Assembly (NCBI GenBank): GCA_963924555.1
Contig: OZ004582.1
Coordinates: forward strand, 8,217,927-8,281,926
Direction: 5' to 3'
Length of the DNA: 64,000 nt
Source: Crambe crambe
Lineage: Eukaryota > Porifera > Demospongiae > Poecilosclerida > Crambeidae
The first letter of the stretch is position 1; every line of letters begins with the position of its first letter. The translations under genes and the position numbers were made by a program. This document shows positions 10,501 through 24,721 of this stretch, one piece after another. The notes below the pieces were generated by a model, which was not told the DNA's origin, did not search any database, and saw only the letters and a list, made by a program, of their open reading frames with translations.

Positions 10501-13500
10501 CATCAAGGAGATGTGAAAAAAGTCTTTTTGTGTTTTGTATAAGTAAATATAATCATGATCATGGAATGATTAAGATAGCTACACAGCGAAAAATCTAGCT
10601 ACAACTTGTAAGCATTCTGTAACAGGTATGTAACAGAACAAAAATCAGTAAACCCTAGGCACCGAAAGTACTAATTTTTGATCTGTAGGCAGTTGGTGGG
10701 GCAGCAGGTCTGATACAGTCCAAAAATACGGACCTGTTACAGACTTGTAGATTTTACTGACCCGTGTACCTGTGGGGCAGTCCAGACCTGCTACAAGTTG
10801 TAGATTTTTCGCTGTGTAGATTTAGCTACATACATAGCTATAATATGATCGAAGTTTGTTCTATCTAAGTTACTGAGCTGATCCAGCATTGTAGTTGTTG
10901 AAGTTAATTCATCCGTTTCTTCATTCGAAGGTTCACTGCTATATGCTACAAGTACAATTACGCGTTACAAGCTACCTGGCCCCTCCCCTCACTTGCTGGT
11001 TCCTGCGCGCGCAGCAGGTGCTGCCTGCCACCTTCACAATATATCCCACCCACTGCACCATAGATATACTAGATATAGACTCAGTCGAATCGCCAATGAA
11101 CCGGAAGTCCATTGCCGTAATACAATGTTAATTTTCGGAGAATACAAACAGTATCCGGAAAATTACTGCAAACTCAGCATAAATTACCATAAAGAATTTA
11201 GTGTGAGTTGAGGCGCTGGCTATCGCTCCTGCTGTGAAGATATGGAAGGTTTGCTAGTTGTTGCTATGTTCTAAATAAGTTGGACAGCTCGACCAACGGG
11301 ATCTAAGTTATTTAGACACCCTCAGGCCCTTAGTAGCACCCTCGCTTTGCTCGGGATGCTACAGCCTCGAGCCTTCGGGTGTCTAAATAACTTAGATCCC
11401 TCGGTCTCGCTGTCGAACTATTTATAATCAATGAATACTCTATTAATAATCCACCCACTTTCCCTTGATAATCCACCCATTTTTTGTAACTACTGTATCT
11501 AACTAAAGTTTCGAAAATTATTAACGAGATGTCTTCAATCGACATAGGATTCGATTGTGAATTCACAGAGAAGCCTCCCAAAAGATCCAACTGTCCTATT
11601 TGCCTCCTGATCCTCCGAGAGCCGTATCAGGTCACTTGCTGCGGAGAAACTTTCTGTCAAGATTGCATCCAACCGATAAAGACCAGAAACAGACCTTGCC
11701 CCAAGTGCCAGAGGACAAACTTTGATCATTACCCAGATAAGGGACTAGAACAGGAGCTCTATAGTAGTCGTGTTTTCTGCTCTAACAAAGGAAAGGGGTG
11801 TGATTGGCTGGGAGAACTGAGGCAGTTGGATCAGCACCTCAACGCAAATCCCGATGAGAATAATCAGTTCAATGGTTGTGCATTTACAAACATCAAATGC
11901 TTGTACTGTGCTAAGGAGGACCAGCGACTTGCCATAAAACGCCACCAGACTGGCTACTGTAAGAAGAGATCTTTCGTCTGCAAAATCTGTAAAGAGTTCG
12001 AGTCTACATATGATGATGTGACTAAGATTCATATTCTTTCATGCAAATCCCGACTTGTGGAGTGTCCCAACCAGTGTGGTGAGACTATGACATATGAAAA
12101 CTACGAAGAACACTTATTGAATGTTTGTCCTCTGTCGGAGGTCAAGTGTGAGTTTAGCAGTGCTGGTTGCAATCTTAAAATGACGAGGAAAGACCTTCCA
12201 TCCCACTTGAGCGAGAGCATAGTTAGTCACATGTCTCTACTGGCCAACGAGAACCAAAGGCTGAAATTGGAGCTTCAGAAACAAGCCGCTTTGTTCAAAG
12301 CAGAGTCACTGAAACAAGCAAGCATGATGCAGGTACTACACGATCTACCTGCGACTCCAGTTAATATCATTTATTCCAACTATTCTAAGCATATAGAAGA
12401 AGGCACAGAATGGTCTTCACAGCCATTTTACATGGGTGGGTGCAAAATACAGCTGTCAATCGTGCCATTTATCATTAGCAAGGTCAAGTTGAAGCTCATT
12501 ATACTGGAGAAACAGTTTGAATATAAGCCTCTGAGTGTACTGTCCATAACTGTCATCGACCAGATTAATGATAAAGATCATAAAGCCTGCCTTACAAAAT
12601 TTGAGTCTGAAAAAAATGGACTGTCAAGTTACACTACAACTATCGATCCGAATCCTGATAAACATATAAAGAATGACAGTTTATTAATCCAAGTTAATTT
12701 AGCCAAAGAAAAACAAAAACAAATAAACAAACAAACAAAAAAACCAAAGATAAAAGAAGAACAAACATAGCTTGAGATTTCTAAAAAATTACTTGCATTG
12801 TTAGATATTACTTAGTGTACTTTTTATAGCTACTTTGTATCTACTTTTGCATAATTTTTGTTGGTCACACTTTTTTTGTATTAAAAACCTAGCTACTCAA
12901 GATCTGCTTTCCACAGTCACTTAGGAGGATACACACTCAATCTCATAATAACAAGTACGAACTTCAACGTATTTGAAAGCGGAAGTTAATATGTCTTCAT
13001 GTAGATTATTAATCCCCAAGAAAAATACATTACAGAAATATACTTAAAAGAAATTGGATTTCTAGAATATCCGTTAGAACTGTAGTTGGCTTGGTGCATG
13101 ATATTGTTGGTGGTGTGGTCAATTTCGGACACCGAGTCTACTTTGACCAAGAGAGACCACCTCTCCCTCTAAAAACCACTTGCTTGTACCATTTGACTTT
13201 GACCTCTGTAAAGAACCACCTCCATTAAGAGACCACCTTAGGCTTTAGGTGGTCCAGAGGTGGTTGCACTAGACATTAAATTCAGAACACCAAACCAAAA
13301 TTTACATAGCTTCCTTTTAAGTAGCCCAACTCTAAAGCCACAATTAAGTCAGTTGAAGTGTTCTGAATTTCATGTTGCAAGATCACTGCAATCCAGGGTA
13401 CCTGGTCTATGGCTTCAATGATAACAATAACAATAATAAGTTTACTTAGTGACACACTCATACACTGTATACCTACGTCACTGTCAGTATTGCGTAATTG

Positions 13501-14959
13501 TGCAGATCACATGATGATGATCACATGATGATGATAGATTGTCTCACTCAGTCATGTCGGTTTTATCAAAGACAGGCTTTGATTGCAAGTTTATGGATCA
13601 ACCACCTAGAAGATCTACCTGTCCCATTTGTCTCTTGATCCCTCGAGAACCTTATCAGGTAACTTGCTGTGGGAAAAGCTTTTGTAGAGAATGCATTCAA
13701 CAAATTAAGACTAGAAACAAACCATGTCCTACTTGCAATGAAAAGAAGTTTGAAAATTACCCCGATAAGGGACTTAAGCAAGAACTATATGCATGTCGTG
13801 TTTTCTGCTCTAATAAAGGAAAGGGTTGCTATTGGCAGGGGGAGCTGGGACAGTTGGAGCAGCACCTCAACGTGAGTCTAACTCTCGACAGAAGCAAAGC
13901 TTGTGTATATATGACTATCAAGTGCATATACTGTGCTAAAATGTATCAGAGAAGAAACATGAAGTTCCACCAGATTTCAGAATGTTTAAAGAGACCATTC
14001 ACCTGTGATATGTGTAAGGAGTTCAAGTCCACATACAATGATGTGACTAAGAACCATGCACCTTCATGCAAGTGCCGACCTGTGGAGTGTCCCAACAAAT
14101 GTAAGAAGGTTATAGAACATCGAAAGCTTAAAGAACACTTGTCAAATGCATGCCCTCCTTTGGTCGAGTGTGATTTTAGCAATGCTGGTTGTAATGTCAA
14201 GGTAAAGAGAAAAGATCTTTCATCGCATTTGAGTGAGAGCATGGTCACTCACATGTCTCTACTGGCAAGTGAGAACAGGAGACTGAACCTAGAGCTTCTG
14301 GAACAAAAAGGGCAAGTGACCCTATTTAAGTCAGAGTTAGAGAGGCAGGTCACGTCAGTCAAATCAGAGCTGAGTAGTGTAATAAAGACTTTACACGACA
14401 TGCACGTGCCTCCAACTGATATAGTGTTTCCAAATTACGCACAGCACAAAGTAGAAGGCACAGAGTGGTCATCACAACCATTCTACAGTCATGTTGGAGG
14501 ATACAAACTCAAACTCAAATTTAAGTACAACAGAACAATGAGGTTCTGGCTTTTGATTTTTGATGTGCTAGAAAGCGAATACGAAGTCAAGCTTCCATGC
14601 AAGTTATCCATCACTGTAATGATTGTCGATCAATTCCATAATGAAGACCACATAAGGAAATCATGCAGAGTGGATTCAAGTGCTTCGAAAAGTTCCAGTT
14701 GGTACGTAGCTGACATTGTATATGGCTGCCATGAGATTATTGCCGACAAACACGAAAAGGACGACATGTCAATCATGAGAGTTGTAAGCATAGAGACTTT
14801 GTAGCAACAGAAATATTTTGGCAATGTATTGATTTTTATTGTTTTGACTTGTCATAATTATTACGTAGAATTGTCATAGCTAGCTTCTATTGCTATAAAA
14901 TATTCGTTTTGGCCATTAGTCAGTCATTAAAAACCATTGAGCTCAAGCATATGTATTAG

Positions 14960-15007
<48 letters not shown>

Positions 15008-18000
15008 GTTTGGAGATCCTGTAGTGAGACCCTGCACTGTAAGAATGAAGTGTGTACTGCACACTAAATGCATATGTCCTCACTGATTACAATTCTACCC
15101 ATAAAGCCAGTTGCTTCCACTTCTTTACTGGTTTGAGCTTCAGGACATTCTTTTCTTGGTCAAATGCCATAACTCCACCACTAGATCCATGAAGTACTTG
15201 GCACTTTTATTTTAATTGTGTTGTACGCCTGTGAAATGCTCTTCCTCCTATTGACTTTGATCTCAGCATCTCAGCAATCAAAATACACCCTATATACAAA
15301 ATTAATCATTTTTTGGAATCACTTCATGCTTTCTGTTTCATGCATTATGTCTATCCATGTGACAAATGTTATACAATGCTATACATTTAAACATAACTAT
15401 TAACTACTGGTCTGTAATCTCATTCATTCATTCATTCATCTGCCCAGTGCACGTGTTCTTATACACGTGACCCGACGTCGCGCGCGCACTAATTAATGCA
15501 AATTAGTCCCCCTGTGGCTGTATTGTCAACCAATGCTCCACCCTACAGTGGATGGCATCATCTGACTCAAAAAACAAAAAACAAAAAAAATATATAAAAA
15601 AACACTTAATTATTTAATTATTCAGTTGAATCTCCAATGCACCGCAAGTCCATTGCCGTAATACAATGTTAATTTTCTGAGAATACAAACAGTATCCGGA
15701 GAATTACTGCAAACTCAGCATAAATTACCATAAAGAATGGCAGCTGTTTTAGTGTGAGTTAAGGCTCTATTCTACAAAAGATGGTAAACGTGCATCGAAA
15801 GGTAATGATGCATGCTTATGAAGTAGCTAGTTGTAGTATCATTAGACTTCCTGAAGCTGAGAGTGCACCTAGTCCAAGTGTACAGGCTGAAAGTACCAGT
15901 GGAGAGAGTGGTCAAATTTCATTTCTCCATGAATTAGGAATTTGATTTTTTGTGAATTGATAGTGCTAAGATGTATCATTCCTGCCTGCAAATTTTGTTT
16001 TGTTCTGAGAATTTTCTTGTGTATTTAATGTGATGCAAATTCCCTACTTTTTTCACTAAATTACTTCCAATAGTGTCATTTCATTGCAAGACCCCAAGAA
16101 GACATTTCCCCCCATGGAAAGAGTACTACAACATTTGATCTTTACTCAACTATTTTGGTGAACAGCTGACGTATATTAACACAGTACGGCAGCAAAGAAG
16201 TCAGAAATTGTGTTTGATCATGCATGCACATGCTTTATTGGAACAAGTTTGATTTTTGATATAAGATAATATATACCATGAACATCTATTGAGTCAATGC
16301 ATGTCTTATACTGAAGAGGAGAAATGGTTTTTGACTGCAATTAGTATTTTTATCAGCCATGATTTCATCCACTGAGAATTTATTTTAAAAGGTCTAGTAA
16401 AGCATTATTTATCAAGAGGAGGGTGAAGAAGTCGTTAAAATTTCATATAAGAAGTTTTCAGAAGTCATGATAGCCATAAGTGGAGAGTAACCAGCATACC
16501 AACACACCTGTTTCCATTAAAATTGTGCCCATTACGTCACTTCCGGTAACGCGTGACATCGTGCGCATGCGCACACGTGTCGGAAACGATCGCCCCGCCG
16601 CGCCCTAAATGTAGAATTTAAAATGTCAGCAGAAATAGGTTTCGATTGCGAGTTTATAGAAAAACCTCCAATAAGATCATCTTGTCCCATTTGTCTTCTG
16701 ATTCTTCGAGAGCCATATCAAGTCACTTGCTGTGGCAAAATTTTCTGTAGAGATTGTATCCAACGAATAACGATCAAAAAGAAACCCTGCCCAACTTGCA
16801 ATGAAAAGGAGTTTGAGAACTATCCTGATAAAGGTTTGAAACAAGAGTTGTACAGCTGTAAAGTTTTCTGTTCTTATAAAGAGAAGGCTTGTGAGTGGCA
16901 GGGAGAACTGGGACAGTTGGACACGCACCTTAATGCAAATCCTGATCAGGATGAACAGTTTGAAGGGTGTGAATATATGAACATCAAGTGCTTGCATTGC
17001 GCTAAAGAAGACCAGCGGCAAACCATAAAGTGCCATCAGACTTCAGAATGTTGGCAGAGACCTTTTAGCTGTGAGATGTGCAAGATGTTCAAGTCCACAT
17101 ACGATGATGTAACTAAGAACCATGCACCTTCGTGCAAGTGCAGACCTGTGGAGTGTCCTAATGGATGTGGGAAGGTTTTACAGCACCAAAAGCTCGAAAG
17201 TCACTTATCAAGTGCATGTCCCTTATTAATGGTTGAGTGCGAGTTTAGTGACGCTGGTTGTGATGCCATGGTGAAGAGGAAAGACCTTATGTCCCACATG
17301 AGTGAGAATATCATTACCCACATGTCTCTACTAGCTAGGGAGAACAGAAGATTGAAGTCAGAGCTTCAGGAGCAAGCTACATTATTCAAATCTGAGTTTC
17401 AACAGCAAGCTACGTTATTCAAATCTGAGCTTCAGCAGCAAGCTACGTTATTCAAATCTGAGCTTCAGCAGCAAGCTACAGTATTCAGATCAGAGTTAGA
17501 GAAGCAAGCCTACTTATCTGCATCAAGGCAAAAAGAACTACTAACTGTACCACCACTCGAAATAGTATATCCTGGTTATGCAAAGTATAAAAAAGAAACG
17601 ACAGAATGGTACTCAAAACCTTTTTACAGCCATGCAGGTGGATATAAACTCAACATCACGATAAAAAATTCATTCAGAGGCTTGGAACTGAATTTCAATG
17701 TACTTGAAACCGAATTTGAAGCTTTGTCTTCATGCAAAATAGCAATCCCTATATTGATAGTAGATCGAGCTACCCAAAAAAAAACACATCACTGAAACAT
17801 GCTTGAAAGAAATTGGATCGCCCACAATCGGATCATCCCTGTTTGATGCTTCACGGACACCTGCTAGAATGGTGAAGCTGCTAAAGTAGCTGCTAGAGGA
17901 ATTACTGGAGCCAAGTCGGAGCTTTACTTTGGCCATGAAAGAATCGGCTTCAATCACACAATGGGAGATAATTGTTTACTAATTAGAATTCCTGAGGTAA

Positions 18001-21000
18001 AAATATTAAGTAAATGAGCTGCTATAATTATTATCGTTATAATATTAACCTTAAGCGCATGCACGAACAAACGAGGATTACAGTAGCTTTACACCACAGA
18101 CATAGGACTTGCTTTGTAGCCTCATCCCCCCAGGTCAGTGGAAGGGGGAGAGGAAAGGACGTCTTTCCCCCGACAGCCTGGTAACTGGAAAGTATCATTG
18201 AGGCTATTATGTTCTAGCTGACACACAGCATAATCAATGAGGTAGATTGTTTTTTAGGTGGTTGATTTATACTTGAAATCAAAGCCTGTCTTATGACTGG
18301 AGTGAGACAACTTGTGGGTATTAATCAGCAAATGATAACACAAACATCCTATACAGCAAGTTGAGAACATGAAATGTTTGTTTTGGCCATATCATTTTTA
18401 CATGAAGACTTCATAACATAACACAACAACAACAACAACAAAAACAACAAATTTAAAGAATGTACAATAATTATTATAAGTATCTGCTAAGTGTGTTATG
18501 ATTTGGAGACCCTGTACCTAAATGTTTGCTTAAGTAACTGCATTTCCCCCCGCCAAATAGACAAACAAACAAACAAACACAACAATAAACAATAAATACA
18601 CTCACTGCTCCTGCTCCCCCAGCCACTGTTTCATAATAGCCGATGTTCTCATCTCCAAGGGTGATATTGTTCATGCATCCCTGAGAGGCCACGTAAGTTT
18701 CAAACGCCCACACCTATAATCCGCTGGCTGGTGAGGACATTGCCCCCAACACAGCCAAGATTGGTCAAGGATTGTCTGAGTCTGGAAAGAGGGCCACAAA
18801 GTATGTCCTCACTGACACTACAATTCTACCCATAAAGACTGGTTTGAGCTTCAGGACATTCTTTTCTTGGTCAAATGCCTTAAAAGATGAGTGATATCTA
18901 CAAGTACATTTCTTTTAGTAACTCCACCACTAGATCCATGAAACACTTGGCAGTTTTATTTTAATCGTGCCTGTGGAATGCTCTTCCTCCTATTGACCTT
19001 GATCTCAGCATCTCAACAATCCAAATACACCTTACAAATCATTTTTTGGAACCACTTCAACTACTGTTTTCTGTTTCATGCATTGATTGTCTCTATCCAT
19101 GTGACAAATGCTATACATTTTCCTTAATCTTTCAATTCACTTAGCTATCTGTTGTTCACATGCTATTTGTTTTGTTTTTTTCCCAGCTGCTCTGTATACT
19201 TCATGCCTAGCGCGCGCGTATGTATATACGTGATCACGTGACCTGGCGTCGTGCGCGCGCACTCCCCCAACATGTGCCATTGTGCGCGTGCGCACACTCG
19301 TCGGCCAAATGTAAAAATGTCTTCAGCAGAAGTAGGTTTCGATTGCGAATTTATACAAAAACCTCCAATAAGATCATCTTGTCCCATTTGTCTTCTGATT
19401 CTTCGAGAGCCATATCAAGTCACTTGCTGTGGCAAAATTTTCTGCAGAGATTGTATCCAACGAATAACGATCAAAAAGAAACCCTGCCCAACTTGCAATG
19501 AAAAGGAGTTTGAGAATTACCCTGATAAAGGTTTGAAACAAGAGTTGTACAGCTGTAAAGTTTTCTGTTCTTATAAAGAGAAGGCTTGTGAGTGGCAGGG
19601 AGAACTGGGACAGTTGGACAAGCACCTTAATGCAAATCCTGATCAGGATGAACAGTTTGAAGGGTGTGAATATATGAACATCAAGTGCTTGCATTGCACT
19701 AAAGAAGACCAGCGGCAAACCATAAAGTGCCATCAGACTTCAGAATGTTGGCAGAGACCTTTTAGCTGTGAGATGTGTAAAGAGTTCAAGTCTACGTACG
19801 ATGACTTGACTAAGAACCATGCACCTTCGTGCAAGTGCAGACTTGTGGAGTGTCCTAATGGATGTGGGAAGGTTTTACAGCACCAAAAGCTTGAAAGTCA
19901 CTTATCAAGTGCATGTCCCTTATTAATGGTTGAGTGTGAGTTTAGTGACGCTGGTTGTGATGCCAAGGTGAAGAGGACAGACCTTATGTCCCACATGAGT
20001 GAGAATATCATTGCCCACATGTCTCTACTAGCTAGGGAGAACAGAAGATTGAAGTCAGAGCTTCAGGAGCAAGCTACATTATTCAAATCTGAGTTAGAGA
20101 AGCAAGCCAACTTATTTGTGTCGAGGCAAAAAGAACTACTGACTGTAGTGCCACTCGAAATAGTATATCCTGACTATGCAAAACATAAAAAAAACCTTAC
20201 AGAATGGTCCTCAAAACCCTTTTATACCCATGCAGGTGGATATAAACTCAATATCACGATGAAACATTCGTTTAAAGGCTTGGGACTGAATTTCAATGTA
20301 CTTGAAAATGAATTTGAAGCTTTGTCTTCGTGCAGAATATCAATCTCTGTATTGATAGTAGATCGAGCCACCCAAAAAAAACACATCACTGAAACATGCT
20401 TGAAAGAAATTGGATCGCCCACAATCGGATCATCCCTGTTTGATGTTCCACAGACAACTGCTAGAATGGTTATTGAAGCTGCTAAAGTAGCTGCTAGAGG
20501 ATTTACTGGAGCCAAGTCAGAGCTTTACTTTGGCCACGAAAGAATCAGCTTCAATCACACAATGGGAGATAATTGTTTACTAATTAGAATTCCTGAGGTA
20601 AAAATATTAAGTAAATGAGAAGTACACTGCTATAATTATTATCGTTATAATATTAACCTTAAGCGCATGCATGCATGCACGAACAAATGAGGATTACAGT
20701 AGCTTTGCACCACAGACATAGGACTTGTTTGTAGCCTCATCCTTCCAGGTCGTTGGAAGGGGGAGAGGAAAAAATGTCTTTCCCCGACAGCCTGGTAACT
20801 GGAAGGTATCATTGAGGTTATGAAATGTTCTAATTATTACTGGCTCTGTGGAATGTGGACACAGCATAATCAATGAGGTAGATCGGTTCAAAGCCTGTCT
20901 TTGATAAAACTGGAGTGAGATAACTTGTGGGTATTAATCATGTAATCTGCAAAATAATGATAACAGGAACATCCTGTCTCTACCAGCAAGTTGAGAACAC

Positions 21001-24000
21001 AGGAAATGTTTGTTTTAGCCATTGATAAAACTGGAGTGAGATAACTTGTGGGTATTAATCATGTAATCTGCAAATGATAACAGGAACAATCCCGTCTCTG
21101 CCAGCAAGTTGAGAACAGGAAATGTTTGTTTTAGCCATTAGCTAGTCATATCATTTTTACATGAAGACTTCATAACATACAACAACAACAAAACGAAATA
21201 AACATTGACTTCAAACAAATTTGCACAATACCCATAATATAAATCTTGAAGATCCTGTAATGAGTGTGTTATGATTTTGAGACCTCGTATCTAAGTACAC
21301 TAAATTTTTTGCTTTAGGTAATGAATAAGTACTGTGCATCTTCTTCCCCTGCTCCCCCAGCCGGCCAGCCAAACAAACAAGCAAACAAAAACAATAAACA
21401 TAAATACACTCACTGCTCCTGCTCCCCCAGCCACTGTTTCATAATAGCCGACATTCTCGTCTCCAAAGGTGATATTGTTCATGCATCCCTGAGAGGCTGC
21501 ACAAGTTTCAAATGCTCGAAACACCACGTCTGTAATCCGCTGGCTGGTGAGGACGTTGCCCCCAACAACAGCTGCCGTGTCAGACGGATCCAGTATTGAA
21601 CCTTTGGGAATTATCACTTTGACAGGCTTCAGGCAACCCTACAAGACAAACTTGTGTTAATTCATCCCTGAGGATAACTCTCACATTTTCCACAAAGTGT
21701 CTGCACTAAGAGGTTTTAGATTATTGGTACCTGGTTGAGTGGGACATCGTGACCCACCATGCACCTGAGGCAATAGATGAGGGCGGAGAGGGTGACTGCC
21801 CGTGGGGCGTTGCAGTTTCCTTCCACTTGGGGTCCTGTTCCAGTGAAGTCGATCACAGCATTACCCTGGAATAGATTATGTAAGAAATGAAGCTGAAGAA
21901 ATTTCATTATTTTTTTAAGCATTAACATGGCATGGAAATAATTCATATTTAATTTTGGGGATGAGTAGCATGCTTTTGATTACTTTTAACACTAGATTAA
22001 CATAATTACAGTAATAATTATTTTTTTGATAGTAGTAACATGCATCAAAAAATATTTTAACAACGAAAAAAAGCCAAATTATGGTATTGTGACTTCAAGA
22101 GTCTGAGACATTGTCTCCTGATGACTTGTGTCACTGTGTCTGCACATGAAAAATGCACTTACCTCATCACTGATTTCAACCTTGAGGGTAATGGTGGTGC
22201 CATCATCCATCTTATCCTCAGCACTAAGCACACTTGAGCTCTTCCTTGACTGCAAGCAAATTTCTAAAGTGAAGCATATGTGATGAACAATAGAGTAAGC
22301 CTATGTAGCTAGCTCTTTGCAAAATCCCTAGCCTCAAATCTCATGGATTATGACATAGAGTATATGTAAGTACTTGAGTGATTTCCTTCAGCATTTCTTT
22401 TACTGCAACTTCAGCATTTTCCTGCAGGTATGGAGCATGTGGACAAGTACAGGCTTACCTAGCCTCGTACCCAGGCCTGCTTTTCCACCGCCCCGTGAAA
22501 AAAGCGGGCCTGGGTACGAGGCTAAGGCTTACCATGTGTAGATTCAAAGGTGTACATTGTTACAGTGATGGAAGAACTAACCTGAATGTGAGCCATGTAG
22601 GCCTGCACCACGTCCAATCCATACACGTCCATTAGTTCCTTTACCAAAGTAATTCCCTAAAGCATGATTAAGATACATTCAATAAGATACATTAATTTCC
22701 CATACAAACATAGCTATGTGATTGTGAAAACCCTAACAGTTACCTTTTGGTTGGCAGCTACCTGAGCTCTCAAGTCACTGAGGTTGTCATGGAGGTTCCT
22801 AGTCCCACTACTACCAGGGTACTTTCCTGGAGCCATCAATAACTCTGTCACACCTTGAAAGAATATTATTTATTTTCATATGAGTCCGATTGACGAGACA
22901 GTGAGAGTTCATGAGTGTACAACATGTGAGATGGCCTTTTTTTTCTGTTTCCAGTTTGGGGAAAGGCTTTGCCCCCAAAAGTTTATTGTACGACCTCACC
23001 TTCTTCTTGAAAGATTCCATTTTTGACAAGCATGAAGGACTTGACACACATTCCTTCCTCCCATAAATGGCGAGAGTGAGGAGGCATGGATCCTTTGTTG
23101 GTAGATGGAAGTGCATTGAGGATTGAGAAGAAAAAAAAAAAGGAACACAATATTAATTTTTAACGGATTATTTATGTACAATACCTGGTGTTATTCCACC
23201 AATGTCGGCATGGTGACCTCTGCTTGCTACAAAAAACACTGGCTTCTCAATGGAAGGGTAGAAGACCTTGTAATAAAGAGAGGGAGATTCTTTGAATGTC
23301 TGACATGCTTCTAACTTTGATTTGTTTTAGTACTCACCGGAGTGATGACAGTAAGATCGGGAAGGTGACTGCCTCCAGATGCTGGATGGTTGCTGAGAAT
23401 GACATCACCTTCCTTCAGTTCACCCTCAAGGTGTTGTAACTGCATAGAAAGAGGGAGGGAGAGAGAATTTGCTGTAGCATGAATGGAGAAAGAATGACTA
23501 ACCTGCCATTGTACAGCTTCCTGCATTGCTCCCAGGTGGACAGGAATGTGAGGGGCATTGGCCACCAGACCCCCGTCTGGACCAAACAGAGCACATGAGA
23601 AATCAAGACGCTCCTATAAAGTATGTGCAAGAAAATGCAATATTAAATTAAGCTGCACACATACTTATACAGGAATTAATTGATTTACAAGAACCAAAAG
23701 CATGATAATATGGTAACTCCTATACCTTTATATTAGTGGAGATAGAAGTTCGTTGAAGAACTCTACGAAAGTTGAATAATAATTAACCATCATCAATAAT
23801 TATTTTAACTTCTTGCCTTCCCATCTGTTCAGCTGTGCTCATGAACCTGTGCGAGAATATCGAGAGCTGGATGGTATCCAGTTCTGTTCCAATCTTCTGG
23901 GGCTTCTCTTTGCCGACTTGGATTCTCACGTCACCATACTTGGTGATGGTAGCAGTGCACCCCGGCTCGACAAGAATAGTGCTATAAAATAGAGTCAGTG

Positions 24001-24661
24001 GATTATGCACTACCCCTGAAATTAGGACACTCTTTTCTATGTCTCATTGCTATGGATACGCATAAATTTTCTGTTTCCTAACCTGTTCTTGTCAATGATG
24101 ATGGAAGGTCCCTCCATGGTATGGCCACTGGTCAACTTATCCAACAGGTACACTTTAGTGGGCAAGTCTCCATCACTAAAGTACACCCGAGTCACCTGCA
24201 GTGGAATCTCCGATAAGGGAAACTCCGAAAGAGGACAAACCTCTCAACAAAGGACAATCTAAAAGTACCTTAGTATCATGCTCTATACAAAATCCCTACA
24301 AAAGTCCATTTTCCAGGCTGAGAGGTTTTACCATTTCAGGGAGTCCTCATTCTTGGGGTTCCATTTAAGAAAAGAAAGTCACCTACCATTTCTATAGGGG
24401 GTTCTTCAGTAGTTTCAGGCAGGTGGAGCGGTTTGTGGGAGCAAGCTCTTCCCGTTCCCCTCACTCGAATGTCATCCACCATTATGGTACGAGATGGAAT
24501 TATAAATCCAAATTCACGTTTGTACCTACATAATATGTATTGTACATTATATGTGCAGGAATTTTAGATGGCTCAAAAATTGCATGAAGCTTCAGCACAC
24601 ATAAATTATGTAGATGGCTCCCGTTATATTATCACATGAATAATATAACTTATGGGGTTCA

Positions 24662-24721
<60 letters not shown>

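Noticed and set aside
11330..14824. Minus-strand frames opposite the TRAF-like genes
   Set aside because: Shadows of the zinc-finger coding sequence; no domain and no shared conservation.
19251..19316. Upstream ATG of TRAF-like gene D adding 22 residues
   Set aside because: The extra residues come from the CpG/GC-repeat promoter, have no counterpart in A-C, and the ATG at 19317 aligns with all paralogs.
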